32,290 nt of DNA from NCBI GenBank assembly GCA_016839905.1, contig JAEOTJ010000263.1:1-32290 (forward strand), in the 5' to 3' direction. The DNA is from Promethearchaeota archaeon (GTDB lineage: Archaea; Asgardarchaeota; Lokiarchaeia; Sigynarchaeales; SOKP01). Both the position numbers and the translations under genes were made by a program. The notes below the pieces were generated by a model. That model was not told where the DNA came from and searched no databases. It saw only the letters and a program-made list of their open reading frames with translations. Shown here one piece after another: positions 25,744 to 32,290 of the stretch (its first letter is position 1; every line of letters begins with the position of its first letter).

Positions 25744-26679
25744 ATGATTTCTAGAATACTCATAATTGCTTCAGGTGGGCTACTTTGTTTTTCAAAAAAC
25801 TTTTTAGGGAAGGATACGGTTGATGATGATTTAGTCTCAGGATTCTTAACTGCTATTAGTAATTTTGCTAAAGAAATCAAGGGAGGTGAAATTACTTCTT
25901 TAAATTTTATGAATTTTAATTTCATGTACGATTATGATGAAGAACTTGATATTATGTTCATACTTGTTATTGATATTGACGATTTAGAGGAGGAAACAAG
26001 AGATAAAGTAGGAATAATGAAAAATGAATTCTTAAAAAGATATCATGACAATTTAGTTGAGTGGACTGGTGATGTTACGCAATTTAAATCATTTGATGAA
26101 TTTGTAGAGGAAAACATTTTCATTCCTCCAAAAATCTTGCTTGTCGGTGAAGATGGGGTTGGAAAAACAACAATAATGAATTTATTTCCTGGTGAAACTG
26201 TATTAGAATTAGACGAAGATTTAAATGAAGTTATACAAAAACCAATTAATGTATCAGGGTTAACGGGGATAAAGCAATTTATGCTAAGAGAAATAAATTT
26301 AGAAGAATTGGTCGATAATTCAAAGATGTATAGACCCCTTTTAGATTCCGTAGATATTATTTGTGTTGTTTCAAATTCTGCAGCAAGCAATTTAGGTAGG
26401 ACAAAAAAGTTATTTTCAGCACTACAGAAAAAAGTGAAAAAAGCAGACTTTTACGTCATAGGAAATTTTCAAGATTTAAAAGATATGGCTTTTGAGCCTA
26501 AACAAATTGAAGAAGCATTTGGAGTTAAAACTTATGGTTTTTCATGTAAGAAAAAAGATGCACAAAATGAAATGAATGAAATAATGGTAGAAATGTTAAA
26601 TACATCTATTGTTGAAAAAATTAAGAAAAAGGAAACTCCTACATCAGAAGAAGAAGAAGAAAAATTAGATTCATTTTAA
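25744..26679 (+). CDS. Longin-like domain fused to a degenerate small GTPase
   Basis: The 311-residue protein has two parts. Residues 1-125 show the strand-strand-helix-strand-strand-strand-helix pattern of a longin-like fold: ILIIAS, then LVSGFLTAISNFAKEI, then FMNFNFMYDY and FILVIDI, then a long helix ending YHDNLVEW. Residues 130-290 form a P-loop GTPase with GEDGVGKTT at 135-143. The switch II WDxxG motif is absent (the region reads SGLTGIKQF), G4 is GNFQDLKD instead of NKxD, and G5 is FSCKKKD. Nucleotide specificity and hydrolysis may thus be altered. The C-terminal tail is acidic. It lies 34 bases upstream of the JAMM protease, so it heads the ubiquitin-like locus. The function is unknown; membrane trafficking or scaffolding is a guess. 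Confidence 0.85.
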   Translation: MISRILIIASGGLLCFSKNFLGKDTVDDDLVSGFLTAISNFAKEIKGGEITSLNFMNFNFMYDYDEELDIMFILVIDIDDLEEETRDKVGIMKNEFLKRYHDNLVEWTGDVTQFKSFDEFVEENIFIPPKILLVGEDGVGKTTIMNLFPGETVLELDEDLNEVIQKPINVSGLTGIKQFMLREINLEELVDNSKMYRPLLDSVDIICVVSNSAASNLGRTKKLFSALQKKVKKADFYVIGNFQDLKDMAFEPKQIEEAFGVKTYGFSCKKKDAQNEMNEIMVEMLNTSIVEKIKKKETPTSEEEEEKLDSF

Positions 26680-26713
26680 ATTTAATAATAAAAATTATAG
26701 GATTGTAATAAAT

Positions 26714-27250
26714 ATGAAAATTAAAAAAGATTTTGTATTTCCCGTCTATATCTCGAAAAAAGTTATAAATTCCATTGTTAAAACATGTAAGAAAAATAAA
26801 AATGAAGTCTTTGGTTATTTAATTGGAGAGCTTTATAGCTGGAAAGATCAAAAATATATAATAATTACACATAATCTTTTTATTAAAGGTGCTGTACTTG
26901 GCAGTGAATTTCTTGTTCAGGAACAAGGAGAAAAAGGCATGGTTAAAGATGATAGAAATCAACAAGAGGCAATTGAGTTTAATTTTAATGAGTATTCAAC
27001 GGAATATAATTTATTAAAAGAAAAAGAGGATAATAGCTATTTATTGCGACTTGGATGGTGGCATTCCCATCCTGGATTTAGCTGTTTTTTAAGTGCTATT
27101 GATTTAAAAACCCAATCGGTTGTTTTCCCAGAATCCCATATGGTTGCTCTCGTTGTAGATCCTATAGCAAATGAATATGAATTTTTCACTTTAGATTCAA
27201 CCGCACCAAAAGGATATAAAACATTGAATTATGCAATTTTAAATATTTAG
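26714..27250 (+). CDS. Rpn11-like JAMM/MPN metalloprotease (putative deubiquitinase)
   Basis: The 178-residue MPN-domain protein has the complete zinc protease signature. Glu31 in NEVFGYLIGE is followed by H117-S-H119, S127 and D130, giving HxHx7SxxD within GWWHSHPGFSCFLSAID. Known members (Rpn11, CSN5, AMSH) cleave the isopeptide bond behind ubiquitin, and archaeal homologues process or remove ubiquitin-like modifiers. An unusual insertion of about 30 acidic and Gln-rich residues (about 70-105) precedes the active site, where Rpn11 has its Ins-1. It is preceded by the longin-GTPase and followed 97 bases later by the E1, so a role in maturing or removing the locus modifier is very likely. Confidence 0.93.
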   Translation: MKIKKDFVFPVYISKKVINSIVKTCKKNKNEVFGYLIGELYSWKDQKYIIITHNLFIKGAVLGSEFLVQEQGEKGMVKDDRNQQEAIEFNFNEYSTEYNLLKEKEDNSYLLRLGWWHSHPGFSCFLSAIDLKTQSVVFPESHMVALVVDPIANEYEFFTLDSTAPKGYKTLNYAILNI

Positions 27251-27347
27251 GATGTATCTAAAATTTTACTATTTTAATTTAAATCTCAAAAATTAAATAA
27301 AAGATTGACATCTTTTAATCTGTATATTCATTTTAGAATGAGGGAAT

Positions 27348-28223
27348 ATGGCAAAGAAAAAAAAAGACCTTGATTATATGGTTCTGGGCGAAGAATCTAT
27401 AAATGACGATAGATACGACCGGCAAAAACGAATTTTAGGGTGGGATCAAAAAAAAGTGTCAAGCGCCACAATAATGATTATTGGGGCAGGAGCTACAGGA
27501 AATGAGTTAGTAAAAAATCTGGTCCTTACAGGGATTGGCAAGATTATTTTAATTGATTATGATATAATTGAAAAATCCAATTTAAATCGTTGCGTCTTAT
27601 TTAACCTACAAAGTGAAATAGATAATAAATATAAGGTTGAAGTCGTAAAAGAAGCTTGTGAAATTTTAAATCCTGATGTGGAAATCATTACTATTAAAGA
27701 AAATTTGAATGATATTGACAAAAATCTTTATAAAAAATCAACTGTTATTTGTTCTTGTCTTGATAATGTAGAAGCCCGATTACAAGCAAATAATTATGCT
27801 TATTATTATAATATCCCATTTATAGATTCTGGTATTGATGAATTTTATGGAACAATTCAAGCAATATATTCAAGAGTCGAAGATGCGGCGTGCTTACAAT
27901 GTAGTATCTCTGGAGCAGATTTAGATTTAATGTGGAAAAAGTTTTCTTGTACTGGTAAAGAAATGAAGACTGAAGATGGTGAAACAATGGGTAAAATGGC
28001 TACAATAATTACGACTACGGCAATAATTGGAGGCTTGCAGGCCCAACAAGTATTAAAATTTGTCATGGGAATTGATTATTTTAAAGAACACGGAAAATGG
28101 AACCCTAATATTGGCGAGCCTCTCATTGGTAAGCAATTAAATTATAACGGGCGTATAAATAAATTTGAAATTATTGAAAAATTAAAGAATCCGAAATGTT
28201 GGATATGTTCATATAAAAAGTGA
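27348..28223 (+). CDS. E1-like ubiquitin-activating enzyme (ThiF/UBA family)
   Basis: The 291-residue adenylyl-transferase has the ATP site GAGATG (46-51), the D70/D72 strand, NLNR (78-81, usually NLNRQ but here NLNRC), Lys96 and LDNVEAR (138-144). It activates a modifier's C-terminal glycine by adenylation. Two CxxC pairs, CLQC (182-185) and CWIC (284-287), would hold one structural zinc, as in UBA5 and MoeB. Cys201 in FSCTGK is the best candidate for the thioester cysteine. No ubiquitin-fold domain or second adenylation domain is present, so it is a compact, probably homodimeric E1 of UBA5-like size. The ATG has AGGGA just upstream. It sits between the JAMM protease and the unknown genes. 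Confidence 0.93.
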   Translation: MAKKKKDLDYMVLGEESINDDRYDRQKRILGWDQKKVSSATIMIIGAGATGNELVKNLVLTGIGKIILIDYDIIEKSNLNRCVLFNLQSEIDNKYKVEVVKEACEILNPDVEIITIKENLNDIDKNLYKKSTVICSCLDNVEARLQANNYAYYYNIPFIDSGIDEFYGTIQAIYSRVEDAACLQCSISGADLDLMWKKFSCTGKEMKTEDGETMGKMATIITTTAIIGGLQAQQVLKFVMGIDYFKEHGKWNPNIGEPLIGKQLNYNGRINKFEIIEKLKNPKCWICSYKK

Positions 28224-28472
28224 TGATAAATTTTGACTCTAGTTATGGTTTTTTTATTTTTTTTTGATATTTTAATTTAAACTTTAATTCAATCCATAAA
28301 CATATTTCCCTTTTTTCACATTACTAAAGTGAAATACTTATTCGTTTTATTATTAAAATCAAGAGTAAACCATAAATTAAAATACTTGTATTATTATTAT
28401 ATTTTGGATAGGTCATGTGATCTTTAATCTAATGATGGGATCAATTAATTCAAAATATAATTTTTAATATTT

Positions 28473-29519
28473 ATGAGTAATACTGATTTAATATTAGGAT
28501 TGTTTTTTTCTGATGAGAATAGCCTAATTTATGATAAGATAAAATATTCAAAAGAACTCTCAGCAGAGAGAAGAGAATTAATAAAGGGGCTTTCATATAA
28601 ATTTTTGGGAGCAGTATTTTTTACTGCCGCTTATGCAGAGGGAGAGATTTGGAAGATAGAATTTATTGAGGCATCTTTATCATTACAACAAATAAAAATT
28701 AATCAACAACATGATATCATTCAATCATTTTTCATTCTAAATTCAACTATTGAATTTAATAATGGCGATTGTACAAATCTTTTTACATTAATAGGCTCTC
28801 CACATACGGAAGATGTTAAACTAATTTATGATAAAATGATTAAATACATTCATCCAAGCATTATTCAAGGAAGTATAGTTAAAAGTAAACTTATAGGGAA
28901 TGATTTTAACTTTATGGAATATATTAATGAAGAATTGAATAGAAGTATTAATCTGATCAATTATTCGCTTGGTTCTTCTAGAAAAGTGTATTGGAAGGAA
29001 CAAAATAGATATTATTGTGTAGGATTAATACAAAGAACGATCTCAGATAATTCAGAAGAAACATATTTATATACATTTGATAAAGATGATCTAATTAGAG
29101 AGCAAGTTTTAGATTTCATTCCATCTTTTTATATCATGGCGATCTTACCTGATTATTATGAAAAGTTAATTAAAGAGACTCTAAGATTATTTGATAAAAA
29201 GAATATTACTCCAAATATTAAACAAATAAAACTAAGCCTTGGAGATAAAGAAGTAATCTATCTTGAGGAATATTTAATTAATAATGAAGGTGATAAAAAA
29301 AGTTTAGGAGTTATTCTGATTCTAGGAAAGCAAATTTTTGATAAATCTGAAAATATCTCTTTTTATAAAAAAAATATAAGATTAAATTTGGATGGTCATA
29401 AAAATTTTAAAGATATGATAAAAAGTATTAATCCAAAATTTTCTATTATTGATAAATGGAGTACGGATTCAAGTTCAAATCTCAATTCAATTCAACAATT
29501 CCTTGATAAAAAGAGGTGA
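28473..29519 (+). CDS. Unrecognised protein of the ubiquitin-like locus
   Basis: I do not recognise this 348-residue protein. It is soluble and alternates strands and helices, and no catalytic motif is visible. The first about 130 residues begin LILGLFFSDENSLIYDK and then run through a helical stretch and several strands, a layout faintly like a longin or roadblock domain. That is weak inference. A second similar strand-rich section follows (YYCVGLIQR, YLYTFDKDDLI, then FIPSFYIMAILPDYY). It follows the E1 after a 250-base AT-rich gap, so it may have its own promoter. Its end is adjacent to the start of the next gene (10 bases after its stop), implying coupled translation and a shared complex. 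It could be a modifier ligase partner or an adaptor. Confidence 0.75.
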   Translation: MSNTDLILGLFFSDENSLIYDKIKYSKELSAERRELIKGLSYKFLGAVFFTAAYAEGEIWKIEFIEASLSLQQIKINQQHDIIQSFFILNSTIEFNNGDCTNLFTLIGSPHTEDVKLIYDKMIKYIHPSIIQGSIVKSKLIGNDFNFMEYINEELNRSINLINYSLGSSRKVYWKEQNRYYCVGLIQRTISDNSEETYLYTFDKDDLIREQVLDFIPSFYIMAILPDYYEKLIKETLRLFDKKNITPNIKQIKLSLGDKEVIYLEEYLINNEGDKKSLGVILILGKQIFDKSENISFYKKNIRLNLDGHKNFKDMIKSINPKFSIIDKWSTDSSSNLNSIQQFLDKKR

Positions 29520-29529
29520 AGGTGAATGG

Positions 29530-30825
29530 ATGAATAATTTTGAATTTGACGAAAGTTTTAAAACTGAAAGGGAACGTTTATTAAGATATTATGAAAGAAT
29601 AAATAAAAAATCTGAAAATTTAAGTGAAATCCAAATAATAGCGAGATTTTTATTGGATCAATCAATTGGGACTTCAAATGAAGAAATTCTCAATATATTA
29701 AATTATTTTAAAAATAAATTAGTTAAGAATATAAATACATTAGATTTTGCTTTTGAATGGATTAGAGCACAAAAAATACGTCTAAATTACAAAAAGCACT
29801 TGATAAGAACAAATTATCCAAATAACAATTTGAACTTAGCTATAGATGATTGTATCACTCATTTTTTCCTTGAATATGATGATTACTTCAGAAAATTATT
29901 TAAAAAAGAAATTCTTGAACATGAAATCAGCACTCTCTATAGTATTTTTTTCTCTCCTTATGAAGCGAAGAAGATAGATGTTGCAAGGATATTAGCTTAT
30001 TATAAAGATGATATACCAACGATATTTCAAGGAGAGAATAAAATAAATACTAATATTTTTACCCTAAGGGCGGGACTGTCTCGTTTGATCTTATATGATT
30101 ATAAAAGAGTCTTAAATAGTAGAAAAGAAGAGAAAAAAAAAAAAGAAGGAAGAGATAATAAAGAGCCAAGAGAAAAAGAAGATACTTGTGAATTTGGAGG
30201 TGCAAGAATGCAAAGAATGGTTAGGACTTACTGCATTACTAAAAAAGAACTTGAAAAGAATGAAATTGAAGGGGCAATTTCTCAATTTTTATCCCCTTAT
30301 TTCAGATTTGGAAATTTTTTTAACTACGAAGATTTCAAAGAATTGCTAATTCAGAGTTTTGCGGAAAACTTTTTATCAGGGGTAAGTGATAATGTTAAAA
30401 CATCCTACCATAATTTAGACACAATTAAAGAATTAACTTCAAAGGAATTAGCAGATTTTAGAGAAATACATAAAATTCAAGTATTAGATGGGTTGGCTTG
30501 GATTAATGATATGAAAAAGAACTTAATAAAGTTATTTAGAAAATTAATTGATAACATAGATGAATCTAAACAAATTAAAAAGCCTCAAGAAATTGAAATT
30601 TCATATAAAATACCTACTATTCCAAAAATAAAAAAAAAAAAGCCGAATGGTGAAAATAATTTTGCAGAGCTTTTTGACATTAGCATGGAAATAGATGAAT
30701 ATAGAACCAAACTGGAAGAACTTGTAGATCAATCCGATCTTAGTTTAATACAAAAAAGAATGATGGTTAGAACTAAAGTTCATGAATTTACAATGGAAAA
30801 GAGAAAATCTTTTAAAAGACACTAA
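29530..30825 (+). CDS. Unrecognised helical protein of the ubiquitin-like locus
   Basis: From ATG 29530 this is a 431-residue, mostly helical protein. I prefer this start because GAGGTGA (29513-29519) overlaps the upstream stop codon 10 bases before it. A longer frame from 29449 would sit inside the previous gene. The product contains a lysine/glutamate-rich linker (KEEKKKKEGRDNKEPREKED, about 200-220) between two helical halves. The first half has a YDDYFRKLFKKEILEHEI helix and a SPYEAKKIDVARIL segment. The second half has a CEFGGARMQRM stretch and a long helical bundle. It has few cysteines and no RING, HECT or U-box pattern. The role is unknown; position and coupling make it a candidate partner of the E1/E2 system. 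Confidence 0.8.
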   Translation: MNNFEFDESFKTERERLLRYYERINKKSENLSEIQIIARFLLDQSIGTSNEEILNILNYFKNKLVKNINTLDFAFEWIRAQKIRLNYKKHLIRTNYPNNNLNLAIDDCITHFFLEYDDYFRKLFKKEILEHEISTLYSIFFSPYEAKKIDVARILAYYKDDIPTIFQGENKINTNIFTLRAGLSRLILYDYKRVLNSRKEEKKKKEGRDNKEPREKEDTCEFGGARMQRMVRTYCITKKELEKNEIEGAISQFLSPYFRFGNFFNYEDFKELLIQSFAENFLSGVSDNVKTSYHNLDTIKELTSKELADFREIHKIQVLDGLAWINDMKKNLIKLFRKLIDNIDESKQIKKPQEIEISYKIPTIPKIKKKKPNGENNFAELFDISMEIDEYRTKLEELVDQSDLSLIQKRMMVRTKVHEFTMEKRKSFKRH

Positions 30826-30830
30826 TTTTT

Positions 30831-31385
30831 TTAATCTAAGTCCTCTATTATTTCTATTAATTTATTTTGAATTATTGGATTTAATTCCATTTTAATGCGT
30901 TTTTTAAATTTCTTTAATACTTTAGGATTTCTTGCTTGATCAAGTGATATTATATATTTTAAAACTGCCCAACGTACTGAATCGTCAGGGTCTCCGATTA
31001 AAGGGAGAATATATTTAAGATAACTTGAGTCCTGGTTTTCCTCAATTGCCATTATTGTTTTTGCCCGAATGATAAAATCCGGATGATACAACTTGAGGAT
31101 TTGGGGGCTCTTAATCGTATCATTTTTGAAAAAATTTAAGATGATATTAAAAATCTCTTTTCTAAAGTTATTTCTCTCATTCAACTCGCTAAGACTTTGT
31201 CTTAGTTCAGATTCCGCTTTTTTGCCTATTTTTAATAAGCTATTAACTGATAAGAAAAAGTCATCAGACAAATCCTTCTCCAAATTTTTTACTAATTTTC
31301 GAATAATTTTATTGTTAATTTTAGAGATTTCCATATACTGCCAATTTTCATCTTCAATGCTTTGATCATTCCTAAAAAAATCCAA
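30831..31385 (-). CDS. HEAT-repeat-like protein
   Basis: The 184-residue protein is all-helical. In its C-terminal half, about residues 100-160, the pattern FIIRAKTIMAIEENQDSSYLKYILPLIGDPDDSVRWAVLKYIISL resembles two HEAT or PBS-lyase repeats, with the typical D-x-x-V-R turn. Such repeats usually bind other proteins. The start is a TTG (31383-31385) directly after an in-frame TAA. ATG at 31332-31334, giving 167 residues, is the alternative, and I cannot decide. It is convergent with the preceding gene (5 bases between the ends) and divergent from the E2, so it may act within the ubiquitin-like locus as an adaptor. It may also be an inserted, unrelated gene. Confidence 0.7.
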   Translation of the reverse strand: MDFFRNDQSIEDENWQYMEISKINNKIIRKLVKNLEKDLSDDFFLSVNSLLKIGKKAESELRQSLSELNERNNFRKEIFNIILNFFKNDTIKSPQILKLYHPDFIIRAKTIMAIEENQDSSYLKYILPLIGDPDDSVRWAVLKYIISLDQARNPKVLKKFKKRIKMELNPIIQNKLIEIIEDLD

Positions 31386-31753
31386 TTAATCAACTCGCAA
31401 TTAATTAAAATGTTAATAATAAAAAATTAGTCTTATAATTTAATTATTTTATTATTAAATTGGAAATAATGAATCGAATGGCTGAAAAGAATTAAAGGAT
31501 TAATAATTACTTGTTCTCGACAAATTTATTCTCTGATGCTTAGGCTTTTTTACATAATTTTTAATTATAATTTAAAACGAAAAGAATTCAAATCCTTTTT
31601 AATTTTTAATTTGAATAAAAACACTAATATTTAAAATAAAAAAAAATATAAAAATTAAGACTATTATATTCTATATATATTGAGAAATAAAACAATATAA
31701 GAATATAATTTAAAAAAAATGGAAAATAAAAAATAATTGAGGAGGATCATCGA
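31386..31753. promoter_or_regulatory. Divergent AT-rich intergenic region before the E2 gene
   Basis: This 368-base region lies between the HEAT-like gene and the E2 gene. No convincing coding region is seen, only frames shorter than 15 codons. A TATA-like TATTCTATATATAT at 31667-31680 would be about 75 bases upstream of the E2 ATG. A strong GAGGAGGA ribosome binding site at 31739-31746 lies 7 bases before that ATG. Long A and T runs fill the rest. Confidence 0.45.
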
Positions 31754-32290
31754 ATGCCTGAATTACCTTTAGAGATTTGGAGAGATAGAATTGAGAATGA
31801 AATTGAAGGCTTACAAGCTTTAAAAGTTCTTGAGCCTGATTCTGTTGTAAGACATGATGAGGATATTGAATGCGTGATTAAAGTAGATGCATTAGGATTT
31901 CTTAAAGAAACGAGCGATTTGATTCCTGTTAAAAAACATAGAATATTTTTAAAAATAAATAGAAGTTTTCCTTACCCTGGTGGCATTGATTTTTCTTGGT
32001 ATTCAGACATTTTCCATCCAAATATCCATCCCGTTGAGCATATAGAGGCCTCAGGAGAGAGTGGAACAGGATATATTTGCTTGAATGTTCTCAAGAAATG
32101 GTCAAGACTCTCAGATCTTGAAACTACCGTCAAGGCTTTAAAGATGCTCATTGAACACCCTAATCCTGATGATCCTCTTAATTATGATGTCTGTCTTGAA
32201 GCAGCTGATTTTTTCAGAGAAAATCCCATGGAAAAAATTAGGGAACAATTTGATTTTGAAGAGGAAGATGATGATGACGATATCATAATC
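31754..32290 (+). CDS. E2 ubiquitin-conjugating enzyme, cut by the window end
   Basis: The frame is open for 179 codons to the window edge and has no stop, so the gene is partial here. It is a UBC-fold protein. The N-terminal helix holds LEIWRDRIENEIEGL, and the beta sheet region includes VKKHRIFLKINRSFPYPGG. The HPN motif is at residues 88-90, and the catalytic cysteine at 109 lies in GYICLNVLKKW. The helix-loop LIEHPNPDDPLNYDVCLEA matches the conserved E2 PNPxDPLN segment. The E2 accepts the modifier from E1 on Cys109 and passes it to a target or E3. About 18 residues separate HPN from the cysteine, whereas about 7 are usual, so an insertion (VEHIEASGESGTG) precedes it. The tail is acidic (EEEDDDDD), as in Cdc34-type E2s. 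Confidence 0.93.
   Translation, partial: MPELPLEIWRDRIENEIEGLQALKVLEPDSVVRHDEDIECVIKVDALGFLKETSDLIPVKKHRIFLKINRSFPYPGGIDFSWYSDIFHPNIHPVEHIEASGESGTGYICLNVLKKWSRLSDLETTVKALKMLIEHPNPDDPLNYDVCLEAADFFRENPMEKIREQFDFEEEDDDDDIII

Noticed and set aside
29449..29529. Longer N-terminus for the unknown gene at 29530
   Set aside because: It would overlap the previous gene by 71 bases, and the ribosome binding site points to the ATG at 29530.
25744..32290. A ubiquitin-like modifier or RING E3 gene inside the locus
   Set aside because: No short frame ending in Gly-Gly and no RING-type Cys/His spacing was found in the gaps or genes; it may lie beyond the window.
1..32290. CRISPR array, tRNA, rRNA or complete insertion sequence
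   Set aside because: No regularly spaced repeats, cloverleaf-like GC-rich segments or transposase motifs were seen by eye; a covariance-model scan was not possible here.

Overview
The window looks like a piece of an Asgard archaeon genome, most like a Lokiarchaeia-type lineage. The lineage is an inference from gene content. The DNA is very AT-rich. Ordinary archaeal metabolic genes sit beside Ras-like small GTPases, a GTPase fused to a longin-like domain, and a cluster of ubiquitin-pathway enzymes (JAMM protease, E1 and E2). I see no rRNA, tRNA, CRISPR array or complete insertion sequence.

Left part (1-5100): a two-gene minus-strand unit encodes a ferredoxin-like protein and a Cys/His-containing partner. 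It is followed by an MFS transporter, a divergent HMGL-family (citramalate/isopropylmalate synthase-like) enzyme of unknown specificity, and a Ras-like GTPase that starts at GTG.

Surface protein (5113-about 10095): a giant minus-strand gene encodes a glycosylation-site-rich extracellular protein with tandem repeats of about 107 residues, one C-terminal membrane helix, and a cytoplasmic tail that resembles a longin-like domain plus a winged helix. An in-frame signal sequence lies upstream of the first usable start codon, so the annotated start is probably wrong or the start codon has been lost.

Nucleotide metabolism (10300-18114): carA-carB (carbamoyl phosphate synthase) and pyrG (CTP synthase) are on the minus strand. 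Between and around them are a small zinc-ribbon/acidic protein, a coiled-coil protein and an orphan reading frame.

Central carbon (18229-22957): aconitase, isocitrate dehydrogenase and a Re-citrate-synthase-like HMGL enzyme are consecutive on the minus strand. Together they would make 2-oxoglutarate from oxaloacetate and acetyl-CoA, feeding glutamate synthesis.

Region 23083-25600: a TrmB-like winged-helix protein lies downstream of a clearly decayed Ras-like GTPase (one in-frame stop and two frameshifts). A TIM-barrel sugar isomerase-like protein follows.

Ubiquitin-like modification locus (25744-window end): in order, a longin-like/GTPase fusion, an Rpn11-like JAMM protease, a compact E1, two unrecognised genes (the second is probably translationally coupled to the first), a HEAT-repeat protein on the opposite strand, and an E2 that runs off the window. 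No ubiquitin-like modifier or RING E3 is visible inside the window. The two unrecognised genes and the longin-GTPase are the best candidates for undescribed parts of this system.
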